From assembly GCA_016713665.1 (NCBI GenBank), contig JADJOR010000024.1, positions 310,001 to 374,000 on the forward strand: DNA of 64,000 nt, in the 5' to 3' direction. Shown piece by piece: positions 27,262 through 35,741 of this stretch. Position numbers and translations under genes: made by a program. The DNA comes from Deltaproteobacteria bacterium. GTDB taxonomy: Bacteria; Myxococcota_A; UBA9160; UBA4427. Under the pieces are notes generated by a model that searched no databases, was not told the DNA's origin, and worked only from the letters and a program-made list of their open reading frames with translations. Each line of letters opens with the position of its first letter. The first letter of the stretch is position 1.

Positions 27262-28417
27262 GGCCGGCTCGCTCGACGAGGCGGAGCTGATCGCGGAGGC
27301 GGTCGCGGCGACGGGGCTCGACGATTTCGGCGGAGAGGATTTCCGGCCGGGGCTGCGCGCGCTGATCGAGACCTACGAAGGGCATGCCTTCGACGAACGT
27401 GGTCGAAGGCGTAATCGACGGCGGCTGCTCGGGCTGCTGACGACCCGGCTCGAGCTCGAGGCGTGGTGGAAGCGGCATCCGGAGGTGCTCGAGCGGCGGA
27501 TCGGGACGCCCTGGGTCCTGACGGGGCTCCCCCGCTCGGGGACGTCGGCGCTCTTCAATCTGCTCTCCGAGGATCCGGGCGTCCGGTCGCTCCGTTTGTG
27601 GGAGGCGCAGTTTCCCCATCCTCCAGCCGGCTGGACGGAGGCGTCTCGCGGCCAGCCCGATCCGCGCCACGCCGCGGTCGAGGCGCATTATGCGCGCGGC
27701 CGGGAGAAGAACCCGGATTTCACGCAGATCCATTTCGCCAGCGCCGACACGCCGGAGGAGTGTGTCGTGATCCAGGTCTACGCATTCGGCGGGGTCCAGC
27801 ACGGGATCGAAGTCATGATGGAGCCCTACGGATCGTGGTTCCGCGCGCAGCCCCAGCACGGCGTCTACGCGATCCAGCGCAAGATCCTCCAGCTGCTCGA
27901 CTGGCAGCGGCCCGGCGAGCGCTGGCTGCTCAAGTCGCCGGCCCACATGTGGGGACTCGACGCCCTGCTCGACACCTTCCCCGATGCCGGCATCGTCTGG
28001 TCCCATCGCACGCCGATCGAGGCGATCGCCTCGATGTGCAGCATGATCGAGACGCTGATGAAGACGCGCACCGATCTCGAGCCCGCGAAGCTCGGGCCGA
28101 TCGTCATGGACTTCTACGCGACCTCGCTCGAGCGGGGACTCGCGACCCGCGATCGCCTCGATCCCGCGCGCTTCGTCGACGTCGGGCACGACGAGCTCGT
28201 CCTCGATCCCCTGGGCGTCGTCGAGCGGATCCACGGCCGATTCGATCGCCCCCTCGGCGCCGAGGTGCGCACGGCGATGGCGGCCCAGCTGGCGCACCGC
28301 CCGCGACACCACCACGGCGTCCACCGCTACGCGCTCGAGAAATACGGGCTCGCGCCCGACACGATTCGAGAGCGCTTCGCGGGCTACGTCGAACGCTTCG
28401 GGCTCGTCTGGGATTGA
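27254..28417 (+). CDS. Sulfotransferase family protein
   Basis: 387 residues. LTGLPRSGTSALFNLLSEDP at ~93 is the PAPS-binding P-loop-like motif. WLLKSPAHMWGLDALLDTFP and SHRTPIEAIAS form the 3'-phosphate segment. The N-terminal helical region (ATGLDDFGGEDFRPGLRALI) is full length, unlike the frameshifted neighbour at 24800. The ATG lies within the end of the DUF1214 gene (8 bp overlap), suggesting co-translation. Members of this family often act on lipid or steroid-like acceptors; the acceptor here is unknown. Confidence 0.9.
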   Translation: MAEAGSLDEAELIAEAVAATGLDDFGGEDFRPGLRALIETYEGHAFDERGRRRNRRRLLGLLTTRLELEAWWKRHPEVLERRIGTPWVLTGLPRSGTSALFNLLSEDPGVRSLRLWEAQFPHPPAGWTEASRGQPDPRHAAVEAHYARGREKNPDFTQIHFASADTPEECVVIQVYAFGGVQHGIEVMMEPYGSWFRAQPQHGVYAIQRKILQLLDWQRPGERWLLKSPAHMWGLDALLDTFPDAGIVWSHRTPIEAIASMCSMIETLMKTRTDLEPAKLGPIVMDFYATSLERGLATRDRLDPARFVDVGHDELVLDPLGVVERIHGRFDRPLGAEVRTAMAAQLAHRPRHHHGVHRYALEKYGLAPDTIRERFAGYVERFGLVWD

Positions 28418-28450
28418 GACGCGCCGGAGTCCTGCGCGCGAGGGGACCTG

Positions 28451-30109
28451 TTAGGCCGTCAGCCAGTGGTGCTTCTGGGGCTTCGCCCGGGCCTGCGGAT
28501 CGATGTGGACGTTGATGATGCTCGGCATCGAGTCGCCGAGGGCCTGCTTGAGCGAGGTCGACAGCTCGGCCGGCGTTCGCACCGAATAGCCCCGGCCGCC
28601 AAAGCCCTCGATCATGCGCTCGTAGCCCGCCTGGATCGTGTAGGCCGCGGCGGGGGACTCGAAGCGGTTCTCGGGCAGGGCGTCGAAGCCCATCCCGATG
28701 CCGTTGTTGTTGATGATCACGAATACGATCGGAAGCCGGTAGCGACAGGCGGTCTCGACCTCCATGCCGCTGAAGCCGAAGGCGGAGTCGCCCTCGATGC
28801 AGACGACCTTGCGGTCGGGATGGACGACCTGGGCCGCGATCGCCTGGGCCAGGCCGACCCCCATCGTGCCGAAGGTCCCGGCATCGAGGCGCTCCCGGGG
28901 CTGCGCGTGCATCAGCACGCTCCGGCTGATGTCCATCGTATTCGCGCCTTCGGCCTGGATGATCGTGCCGGCCGGCGCTTGCTCTCGAATTTCGCGCAGG
29001 ACCCGGTAGTAGCCCATCGGTACGCGGTCGTCGTTCATCATGCTCTGCACGAAGCGCTTGTTCTCCTCGACCTTCTCGGCGAGGGTCGCCCGCCAGGCGG
29101 AGTCCTTCGCGAAGCGGAACGGGTCGGCGGCGAGCGCTGCGTTCAGCTGGCCGACGACGGCCCGGACGTCGCCCACGAGTCCGACCTCGGCCGGGACGTT
29201 GCGGCCGATCTCCTCGCCGTGGATGTCGATCTGGATCGTCTTGACGCTCGCGTCGAAGCGCGGCGGCAGTCCGAAATGCATGATCCAGTTGAGGCGAGCA
29301 CCGATCAGGACGACGACGTCGGCCTCCTGCAGCGCGAGCCCCCGGGCCGGCGCGACCGACAGCGCGTGCTCGTCGTCGACGACGCCCTTGCCCATCGGCG
29401 AGCTCAGGAAGGGAAGCTGCGTCGCTTCGATGAAGGCGCGAAGCTCGCGCTCCGCGCGCGCGTAGGCGGCACCCTTGCCGATGATCACGAGCGGGCGCTT
29501 CGCCGCGCGCAGGACGTCGATCGCTCGTTCGATGTCGCGCGGATCGGCGAGCGGGCGCGGCGGGTCCGGGCAGCGCTCGGGGAAGACGACGTCGCTCTCC
29601 TCGACCCGAGCCGAAAGGAAGTCGTCGGGAAGATCGAGATAGGCGGCGCCGGGCCGGCCGTGGAGCGTATGGCGAACGGCCTGCTCGCAGTAGAAGGGGA
29701 TCCGGCTCGTCTGGTCCGGGCGCGCCGCGTACTTCGAGTAGATCCGGGCGAGCTCGACCTGAGGCGCCTCCTGGAAGGCCCCGCGGCCTTCCTGATAGGA
29801 GTTGCTCGAGCCGCTCAGGAGGACCATCGGCCAGCCGTTCTCGTGGGCGTTCGCGAGGCCGGCGATGCCGTGCACCATGCCGGGCCCCGAGACCGTGAGA
29901 CACGCGCCCGGGCGGCCAGTCAGATACCCGACGGCGCCGGCCGCATAGCTCGCCGCCTGCTCGTTTCGCATCCCGACGAACTGGATGCCCTCGGCCTGCG
30001 CCGCCGCGGCGATCCCGAAGACGGGAAAGCCGACGATGCCGAACATCTTTTCGACGCCCTGGCTCTTGAGGCTGCGAGCGATGAGCGTGTTCCCGTCGAT
30101 GCTGGCCAT
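28451..30109 (-). CDS. Thiamine-diphosphate lyase, 2-hydroxyacyl-CoA lyase / oxalyl-CoA decarboxylase family
   Basis: 552 residues. The N-terminal PYR domain includes VGMRNEQAASYAAGAVGYLT with the activating Glu. A central GKGAAYARAE domain follows, then a C-terminal PP domain with GEGANTMDISRS-like AEGANTMD, DAGTFGTMGVGLAQAIAA, and the TPP/Mg segment GDSAFGFSGMEVETACRYRL then NNNG. The wording of the DAGTFGTMGVG block is closer to 2-hydroxyacyl-CoA lyases (alpha-oxidation, releasing formyl-CoA) than to oxalyl-CoA decarboxylase; both are members. GGAGA precedes the ATG at 30109. It is divergent from a CoA-transferase gene. Confidence 0.88.
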   Translation of the reverse strand: MASIDGNTLIARSLKSQGVEKMFGIVGFPVFGIAAAAQAEGIQFVGMRNEQAASYAAGAVGYLTGRPGACLTVSGPGMVHGIAGLANAHENGWPMVLLSGSSNSYQEGRGAFQEAPQVELARIYSKYAARPDQTSRIPFYCEQAVRHTLHGRPGAAYLDLPDDFLSARVEESDVVFPERCPDPPRPLADPRDIERAIDVLRAAKRPLVIIGKGAAYARAERELRAFIEATQLPFLSSPMGKGVVDDEHALSVAPARGLALQEADVVVLIGARLNWIMHFGLPPRFDASVKTIQIDIHGEEIGRNVPAEVGLVGDVRAVVGQLNAALAADPFRFAKDSAWRATLAEKVEENKRFVQSMMNDDRVPMGYYRVLREIREQAPAGTIIQAEGANTMDISRSVLMHAQPRERLDAGTFGTMGVGLAQAIAAQVVHPDRKVVCIEGDSAFGFSGMEVETACRYRLPIVFVIINNNGIGMGFDALPENRFESPAAAYTIQAGYERMIEGFGGRGYSVRTPAELSTSLKQALGDSMPSIINVHIDPQARAKPQKHHWLTA

Positions 30110-30299
30110 GATGATTCTCCGGGTGAAAGCTCGAATGCGAGCGGGGAGAGGAGCGATGCGAAGGACGATCGCGTCGTCGGCTACGAGGCTAGACTGTGCG
30201 CCAGACCCGAACAAGGCAGGGCCTCGTTCGGCCAGACGGTCCGTCGAGGAGTCCGGTCCAGGGTGTCTTCGATTCCCGGGTCGGAGAGGGGGAGGCTTC

Positions 30300-31484
30300 A
30301 TGCCGGCACTGGACGGAATGCGGATCCTGGACCTGACCCAGTACGAGGCGGGCACCTCGTGTACCCAGGCGCTCGCCTGGATGGGCGCGGACGTCGTGAA
30401 GGTCGAGGCGCCGGGAGCGGGCGATCCCGGTCGACATGTCGCGGGGAGCGGCGCGTACTTCTGGAACTGGAATGCCAACAAGCGGAGCGTCGTCATCGAC
30501 CTGCGCAAGCCGGAGGGGCGAGCGGTCCTGCTCGAGCTGCTCCCGCGCTTCGACGTCTTCGTCGAGAACTATGGCCCGGGCGTGATCGAGCGCCTGGATC
30601 TCGAGTACGAAACCCTGAGGAAGGTCCATCCCTCGATCATCTACGCCCAGGTCAAGGGCTACGGAAGCGACGGGCCCTATTCGAAGTATCTCGCCTACGA
30701 CATGTGTGCCCAGGCTGCGGCGGGGACGTTCTCGATCACGGGCCAGCCCGACGGCCCTCCGACACTCCCGGGCGTCACCGTCGGCGATTCGGGGACGGGC
30801 ATGCAGCTCGGCATGGCGATCCTGGCGGCCTACGTCCAGAAGCTCCGGACGGGCGAGGGGCAGCGCATCGAGATCTCGATGCACGAGGCGATCACCTATT
30901 ACATGCGGACGCACCTGGCGAACGGCGGCGACTGGGGACGCCGTGCCGCGCCCCGCAACGGCAGTCAGGTCGGCGCCGCGCCCTCGGGCCTCTACGCCTG
31001 CAAGCCCTGCGGTCGGAACGACTACGCCTTCGTGCTGGCGGTGACGGCGACCCACATCGACCGGCTCTTGATGGCGATCGATCGACCCGATCTCATCGCG
31101 GATCCGCGCTTCGACACGGACGCGAAGCGCTTCGCTCGGACGCCCGAGCTGCACGAGGAGGTCGAGAAATGGACGCGGGCGCGGACCAAGCAGGAGGTGA
31201 TGCGCGAGCTCGGTGAGGCCGGGGTGCCCTGCGCCGCGACGATGGACACGGCGGAGGTCTACGATGATCCCCATCTCAATGCGCGCGGCTTCGTGAAGAC
31301 CGTCGAGCATCCAGAGCTCGGAACCGTCCGGATGCTGGGGTTCGCGCCGCGGCTTTCGGCCAACGACGTCCCCTTCGTGCGTCCGCCGTCGCTCGGTGAA
31401 CATACCGACTCGGTCCTGACGGCCGAGCTCGGGCTCGACTCGCAGCGGCTCGAGGCCTTGCGCGCGGCGAACGTGATCGGCTGA
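30300..31484 (+). CDS. CaiB/BaiF (class III) CoA-transferase family protein
   Basis: 394 residues. The opening LDGMRILDLTQYEAGTSCTQ with LAWMGADVVKVEAPG is typical of class III CoA-transferases. The catalytic Asp lies in YLAYDMCAQAAAG (about residue 140), and FVENYGPGVIERLDLEYETL is the family middle motif. GAGG four bases before the ATG sets the start. The divergent neighbour belongs to the family that uses formyl-CoA or oxalyl-CoA chemistry, so a formyl/oxalyl-type CoA transfer is possible, but other acyl pairs fit as well. Confidence 0.9.
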   Translation: MPALDGMRILDLTQYEAGTSCTQALAWMGADVVKVEAPGAGDPGRHVAGSGAYFWNWNANKRSVVIDLRKPEGRAVLLELLPRFDVFVENYGPGVIERLDLEYETLRKVHPSIIYAQVKGYGSDGPYSKYLAYDMCAQAAAGTFSITGQPDGPPTLPGVTVGDSGTGMQLGMAILAAYVQKLRTGEGQRIEISMHEAITYYMRTHLANGGDWGRRAAPRNGSQVGAAPSGLYACKPCGRNDYAFVLAVTATHIDRLLMAIDRPDLIADPRFDTDAKRFARTPELHEEVEKWTRARTKQEVMRELGEAGVPCAATMDTAEVYDDPHLNARGFVKTVEHPELGTVRMLGFAPRLSANDVPFVRPPSLGEHTDSVLTAELGLDSQRLEALRAANVIG

Positions 31485-31528
31485 GCGAAGTCTCGCGATC
31501 GAGGATCGCGGGACGTCTCGATCGAATC

Positions 31529-31969
31529 TCAGGCCTGGGCGCGCTTGCAGTTCTCGGGAACGGGTCGGGGCTTCGCGTTCTCGAGGACCATCGCGATCTG
31601 GCTCTCGAGGATGGACCGCGTCCAGCTGTACATCGCGTCGTTGGCCGTCGCCCCTTCGGGCTTCGTGCACATCTTCTCGCGGCGACCCCAGATCAGCAGA
31701 TAGGGCTTCGATTCTTCGCGGGCCATGCCGAGCTCGGCGGCGACGCGCTTCGAGTCGCGAGTATGCTCGCCGCAGAGGACGAGGACCTCGTCGGCCGCCT
31801 GGATCTCCGAGCGCATGACGGCTTCGGGGGTCTCACCGGCGGACGCGCCGTGGGCGCGCGGGAGGATCTCGAAGGTCGAGTCGGGCCGCTTCGCCTGGGC
31901 GCGCAGGAGCGCCACCAGGTCGGCGTCGTGCTCGCGATCGAAGCTGACGAAGACGCGGGTGCGGGCCAT
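31529..31969 (-). CDS. TIR-like (ThsB/DUF1863-type) domain protein
   Basis: 146 residues. The start RVFVSFDREHDADLVALLRA is the first strand and helix of the TIR-like MTH538/DUF1863 fold. It is followed by AADEVLVLCGEHTRDSKRVA (the VIVLVGxxTxxSxxV strand) and YLLIWGRR. GGAGG stands six bases before the ATG. In Thoeris systems proteins of this fold make a cyclic ADP-ribose signal, but no ThsA-like SIR2 or other effector gene is adjacent. The function here is unknown and could be housekeeping. Confidence 0.72.
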   Translation of the reverse strand: MARTRVFVSFDREHDADLVALLRAQAKRPDSTFEILPRAHGASAGETPEAVMRSEIQAADEVLVLCGEHTRDSKRVAAELGMAREESKPYLLIWGRREKMCTKPEGATANDAMYSWTRSILESQIAMVLENAKPRPVPENCKRAQA

Positions 31970-32060
31970 GGAATCCTCCGCTCGACGGTCGAAAGGGGCA
32001 TCGGGGACGCCCGACGGGACACGCGCTCGCGCGCATGTCCCGCGGCGTCCGGCAGGCCGA

Positions 32061-32327
32061 CTAGCGGCGATCGCCGCGCGGCTTGTCCTCGGCCTCGTTG
32101 ACGCGCAGGTTGCGTCCGTCGAGCTCCGTGCCGTCGAGGGAGCGGATGGCCTCGCGTGCCGAGTCCTCCTTCTCCATCTCGACGAACGCGAAGCCGCGGG
32201 CGCGGCCGGTCTCGCGATCCATGATCACGTTGACCGAGGCCACTTCGCCGTGACGGGAGAACAGGGAGCGGAGATCGCCCTCGGTGGAAGAGAAGGGAAG
32301 ATTTCCGACGTAGATTTTCTTGCTCAA
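32061..32327 (-). CDS. RRM-domain RNA-binding protein
   Basis: 88 residues from a TTG start preceded by AAGGA. RNP-2 (IYVGNLPF) is at residues 5-12 and RNP-1 (RGFAFVEM) near 46-53, giving one complete RNA-recognition motif plus a charged tail (EAEDKPRGDRR). Single-RRM proteins of this size act as RNA chaperones or cold-shock-like factors. The TTG codon is the only start that includes the first beta strand. It follows the TIR-like gene on the same strand with about 90 bp between them. Confidence 0.9.
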   Translation of the reverse strand: MSKKIYVGNLPFSSTEGDLRSLFSRHGEVASVNVIMDRETGRARGFAFVEMEKEDSAREAIRSLDGTELDGRNLRVNEAEDKPRGDRR

Positions 32328-32661
32328 ATGATTCCTTCGTCGGGGCCGTCTGTGCGGTCCGCCGACAGGCCGTGCTCCCCGGATCCAGATCGTCCGGATT
32401 CGGGAGCGAGGCGGCGATGAGACACTCCGAAACGCACCCCCTCTCGTTGGATCGGGGCGGGATCTCGAAGCGCGATTGGTTTTCGATTGGGGGACAGAGG
32501 GGCCGGTTGGGCCGCGTGCTGAATTCCGATCGGAAGCACGAATCGGACCCACCCTAGCAGACTTCCTCCGCGATGCCTAATCGGGCCTCGCTCGCCCTCG
32601 GCAGAGCTCTCCCGGCGGCGCCGAGGCGGCAGGGCTCGCACGCTGCGTCGATCCGCGACGC
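32328..32661. other. Long leader region upstream of the RRM gene
   Basis: About 330 bp between the RRM start and the next stop. It is less GC-rich around 32470-32500 (GATTGGTTTTCGATTGG on the + strand) than its surroundings. I see no gene. It probably carries the RRM promoter and a long 5' untranslated leader, but I cannot point to exact elements. Confidence 0.35.
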
Positions 32662-33087
32662 TCAGCGGGGATCGCGGTCCCGCGGCGCGCCGGGCAGCGT
32701 GCGATCGAGGAAGGCGACGACCGAGTTCCCGACCGGAGGAATGATCGCGAACATCACCGTCATCGCGAGCGTGAAGTTGCGCGGGCCGAGAATGCGATCG
32801 AAGAGGTTGCCGTCGTAGGCGATCGAGCTTCCGAGCGAATAGCTGAGGAGCTTGAGGGGAGCGAGGATTAGAAGCTTGTAGATGTACTGCTCCGCGAGGC
32901 TCTTCTCGCGCACGAGCAGCGACGCCAAGACGAGATAGAGGACATAGCAGGTGAAGGTCTGCCACGCGTGGGCGAAACGGGCGAGCTCGATGGCCTGACC
33001 GATGGCGTTCGAGACGAGGCCCCAGGCCTGATAGAAGCAGACGTAGAGGAGGTATTGCCGCGGCGTCGCCCGGAGTCGCTCGATCAT
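32662..33087 (-). CDS. Small integral membrane protein, function unknown
   Basis: 141 residues with about four hydrophobic spans: YLLYVCFYQAWGLVSNAI, FTCYVLYLVLASLLV, LLILAPLKLLSYSLG and LAMTVMFAIIPPVG. No family is recognised. GGAAGGAA precedes the ATG, which overlaps the stop of the upstream FAD dehydrogenase (ATGA), so it is probably made together with that enzyme and may anchor it or pass electrons to the membrane; that is inference. Confidence 0.65.
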   Translation of the reverse strand: MIERLRATPRQYLLYVCFYQAWGLVSNAIGQAIELARFAHAWQTFTCYVLYLVLASLLVREKSLAEQYIYKLLILAPLKLLSYSLGSSIAYDGNLFDRILGPRNFTLAMTVMFAIIPPVGNSVVAFLDRTLPGAPRDRDPR

Positions 33088-34571
33088 GCGTTCCTTCCTT
33101 CCGGCCGCCGCGCGGCCGCAGTCCTTCCGGCGAGGCGCCCGAAGAAGGTCGCGTCCCCGATCGACGTCCCGCTGACGTAGCCCTCGGCCGAGCGCGAGAT
33201 GCCGCAGCAATTGCGGCCGGCGGCGAAGAGACCCTCGACGACCTCGCCGTCCTCGGTGAGGACCTCGCCGGTCGACTTCGTCCAGAGACCGCCGAGCGAG
33301 AACGCCATGTAGGTCGCCTTGCCGAAGGAGAGGTCGAAGGCGGCGAAGGGCGGCTCGGTCAGCGGTCGCAGCCAGGCCGGCTGCTTGTGGAGGATCGGAT
33401 CCGTACCCGCCGCGGCATTCCGGTTGAAGAGCTCGACCGTCCGCTCGAGGGACGTCGGGGGGAGCGCGAGCGTCTTCTCGAGGCCCGCGATGCTCTCCTC
33501 GACGGCGACGACCTCGAAGCCGTCGATCTCCGGGCGCCCGAAGATCGGGTCGTCGACGATGAGGAAGACGGTGCCCCCGGGCTGACGGGAGGCCGTCTCG
33601 CCGATGCGGCCATGATAGGCGTCCTCGGCGATGAAGCGCTGGCCCTGGCCGTTGACCAGGATGCCGTAGGTCAGGCTCCCGGGCGGATAGTAGGGGACGG
33701 TGATGTGGTACTCGTCGAGATGGATCGCGGCGCCGCGGGCACTGAGTCCCAGCCGAAGCCCCGTCCCGTCGTCGTAGGGATTGCCGATCGGGATCGCGCG
33801 ACCGACGAGGCGCGAGAGATGGCGCTGGCGCAGGGTGTCGTTCATCGCGAAGCCGCCGGCGCAGAGGATGACGCCGCGGCGCGCGCGAAACGCGCGGTCC
33901 TCTCCGTCCTGGCGCGCGACGACGCCGACGACGGCGCCGCGCTCGTCGAGAACGAGCTTCATGACCCGCGTGTCGTACTGGATGCGCGCGCCGCTCTTCA
34001 GGGCCGCTTCGTGAAGCTTCGCGAAGAGCAGGGCGCCGGCGTCGCCCGGCGCCTGGACTTTGTGGCCCCGCGGCGCGGGCTTCGCGATTTCCTTGTAGGG
34101 CCAGGACTTCTCGTTGCCCGACCAGAAGAGGCCGTCGTCGTTCGCGGGCTGGGTCGTCCGTTCCGTATGGAGCGCGTCCTTGAAGGGGACGCCCTGCTCC
34201 ACGAGCCAGTCGAAATGGGCGACGCTGCCCTCGACGTAGAGCCGGAACTTCTCGGGATCGGGATCCGGGGTCGACGCGGTCAGATACCGGAGCATCGCCT
34301 CGGGCGAGTCGTCGACGCCGCAGGCCTTCTGGACCCGGGTCCCGCCGCCGAGATAGAGGACGCCGCCCGCCATCGCCGTCGTCCCACCCCCGCCGCTCGC
34401 GCGCTCGAGGACCAACGTCGTCGCACCGGTCTGCGCGGCCTCGATGGCCGCGCAGACGCCCGCCGCGCCGTAGCCGACGACGAGGACGTCGACGGTCTCG
34501 TGCCAGCTCTTCACGTCGGCCAGCCGGATGGGGCGCGTCGGAGTCTCGGGGTCGATGCGGGATCCGGTCAT
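33084..34571 (-). CDS. FAD-dependent oxidoreductase, 3-ketosteroid dehydrogenase / fumarate-reductase-like
   Basis: 495 residues. The FAD loop VVGYGAAGVCAAIEAA is at ~32-47, then LERASGGGGTTAMAGGVLYL, CAGGFAMND, and a C-terminal LGGLWTKSTGEVLTEDGE with LFAAGRNCCG. This is the flavoprotein family that contains 3-ketosteroid delta-1-dehydrogenases and fumarate reductase subunits. GAGGAG lies eight bases before ATG 34571; the upstream in-frame ATG at 34616 precedes a low-complexity (gatcggatcgg) repeat and is rejected. It overlaps the membrane-protein gene by 4 bp. Confidence 0.88.
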   Translation of the reverse strand: MTGSRIDPETPTRPIRLADVKSWHETVDVLVVGYGAAGVCAAIEAAQTGATTLVLERASGGGGTTAMAGGVLYLGGGTRVQKACGVDDSPEAMLRYLTASTPDPDPEKFRLYVEGSVAHFDWLVEQGVPFKDALHTERTTQPANDDGLFWSGNEKSWPYKEIAKPAPRGHKVQAPGDAGALLFAKLHEAALKSGARIQYDTRVMKLVLDERGAVVGVVARQDGEDRAFRARRGVILCAGGFAMNDTLRQRHLSRLVGRAIPIGNPYDDGTGLRLGLSARGAAIHLDEYHITVPYYPPGSLTYGILVNGQGQRFIAEDAYHGRIGETASRQPGGTVFLIVDDPIFGRPEIDGFEVVAVEESIAGLEKTLALPPTSLERTVELFNRNAAAGTDPILHKQPAWLRPLTEPPFAAFDLSFGKATYMAFSLGGLWTKSTGEVLTEDGEVVEGLFAAGRNCCGISRSAEGYVSGTSIGDATFFGRLAGRTAAARRPEGRNA

Positions 34572-34674
34572 CGGGACACTCCTCGTCGGGTCGGATCGGG
34601 TCGGATCGGTACGCACTCTGCTCGTTCGCTCGAAGCTCGGCCCTAGCCGCCGTGCGGTGATGTAGGGAGCGCGA

Positions 34675-35547
34675 TCAAGCCCGGTCTTCCGCCCTCTGGA
34701 GCGGCTGCTCGCAGCGGGTCGAGAGCTGCTTCATGAAGCGGCGCATGCCCGCGGCGAACGCCTCCCGATGGTGCATCGTGCCGATCGCGTCGAAGACCAT
34801 CAGATCGCCCGGCGACCACTCGTGCCGGTAGATGTTCTCCGGTCGGATCACGTGGTCGAAGATCTGCTCGAAGATCTCACGGGACCACGCGTCGGAGGCG
34901 CCGACGATCTCCGTCGTTTCGACCGGGCTCACATAGAGGGCGACTCGCTTCGTCTCGGGGTGGCGAACGGCGATCGGATGGGCCGTCTGGATCGCGTTGC
35001 GCTGGGCCTGGGTGGTCGCGCTCGTCGAGTCGGCGAGATCGTATTCGGCTTTCGGGCGATGGAGCGCGAGCTTGCCGTCGATCGCCGCGCGCAGGGATGC
35101 CGGCAGGGTCTCCCAGGCCGCGTACATGTCGATGAAGGAGGTGGCCGCAGCGCCTCCTCCCGGAACCTCGACGGCCTCGAGGAAGCTCTCTTTTGCGGGG
35201 CGGGCCTGATTCGCGTAGTCCGTGTGCCAGGGCAGCTCCATCGTCCCGGTGAGGCCGATCGGCTTTCCGTTCTCCTCGAGGTTGCTGACGCGCAGGATCT
35301 CCGGAAAGCCGGGCTCCGTGCCCTCTTCGAAGAAGCGAAAGAGCTCGCCGAAACGCCGCGCGAAGCCCGTCAGCCGCTCGTTCGTACGGATGGCCCCGCG
35401 AAAGAGGAGCACCTTGTGTCGGCGAAGCGAGGCCTCGATCGACGCGAACGCGTCGGGGGTGAGATCGGCGGTCGGCTCCACGCCGAAGACCTCCGCGCCG
35501 AGCGGGCCGTCGAAGGGACGCGATTCGAGCTTTCTGGGATCCGACAT
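34675..35547 (-). CDS. TauD/TfdA family Fe(II)/2-oxoglutarate dioxygenase
   Basis: 290 residues. The metal motif HTD in MELPWHTDYANQ (about residue 105) is followed by the distal His in GTMHHREAF, with the 2-oxoglutarate Arg shortly after (GMRRFMKQLSTR). LGAEVFGVEPTADLTPDAF is the usual N-terminal block. These enzymes hydroxylate or cleave sulfonates, phenoxyacids or other carboxylates. GAGGAGC precedes the ATG at 35547. It is divergent from the P450 gene at 35742. Confidence 0.9.
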   Translation of the reverse strand: MSDPRKLESRPFDGPLGAEVFGVEPTADLTPDAFASIEASLRRHKVLLFRGAIRTNERLTGFARRFGELFRFFEEGTEPGFPEILRVSNLEENGKPIGLTGTMELPWHTDYANQARPAKESFLEAVEVPGGGAAATSFIDMYAAWETLPASLRAAIDGKLALHRPKAEYDLADSTSATTQAQRNAIQTAHPIAVRHPETKRVALYVSPVETTEIVGASDAWSREIFEQIFDHVIRPENIYRHEWSPGDLMVFDAIGTMHHREAFAAGMRRFMKQLSTRCEQPLQRAEDRA

Positions 35548-35741
35548 GGATTGCTCCTCTCGCTCGAAGACCCGATCGCGCGCTCTTCGCGGCTGCAATC
35601 GACCTCGAGCATCCCACTTCGAACCGCTCCGACGCAAGTCTCGTGTCGCGAGGCCGGAGCGTCCGCCTGACCAGCCGGGCCCGGTCCCCCTGTCCAGCCG
35701 GCGCCGTCCGCGCGAGACTCCATCGTCGAGGAATGGCCGTC

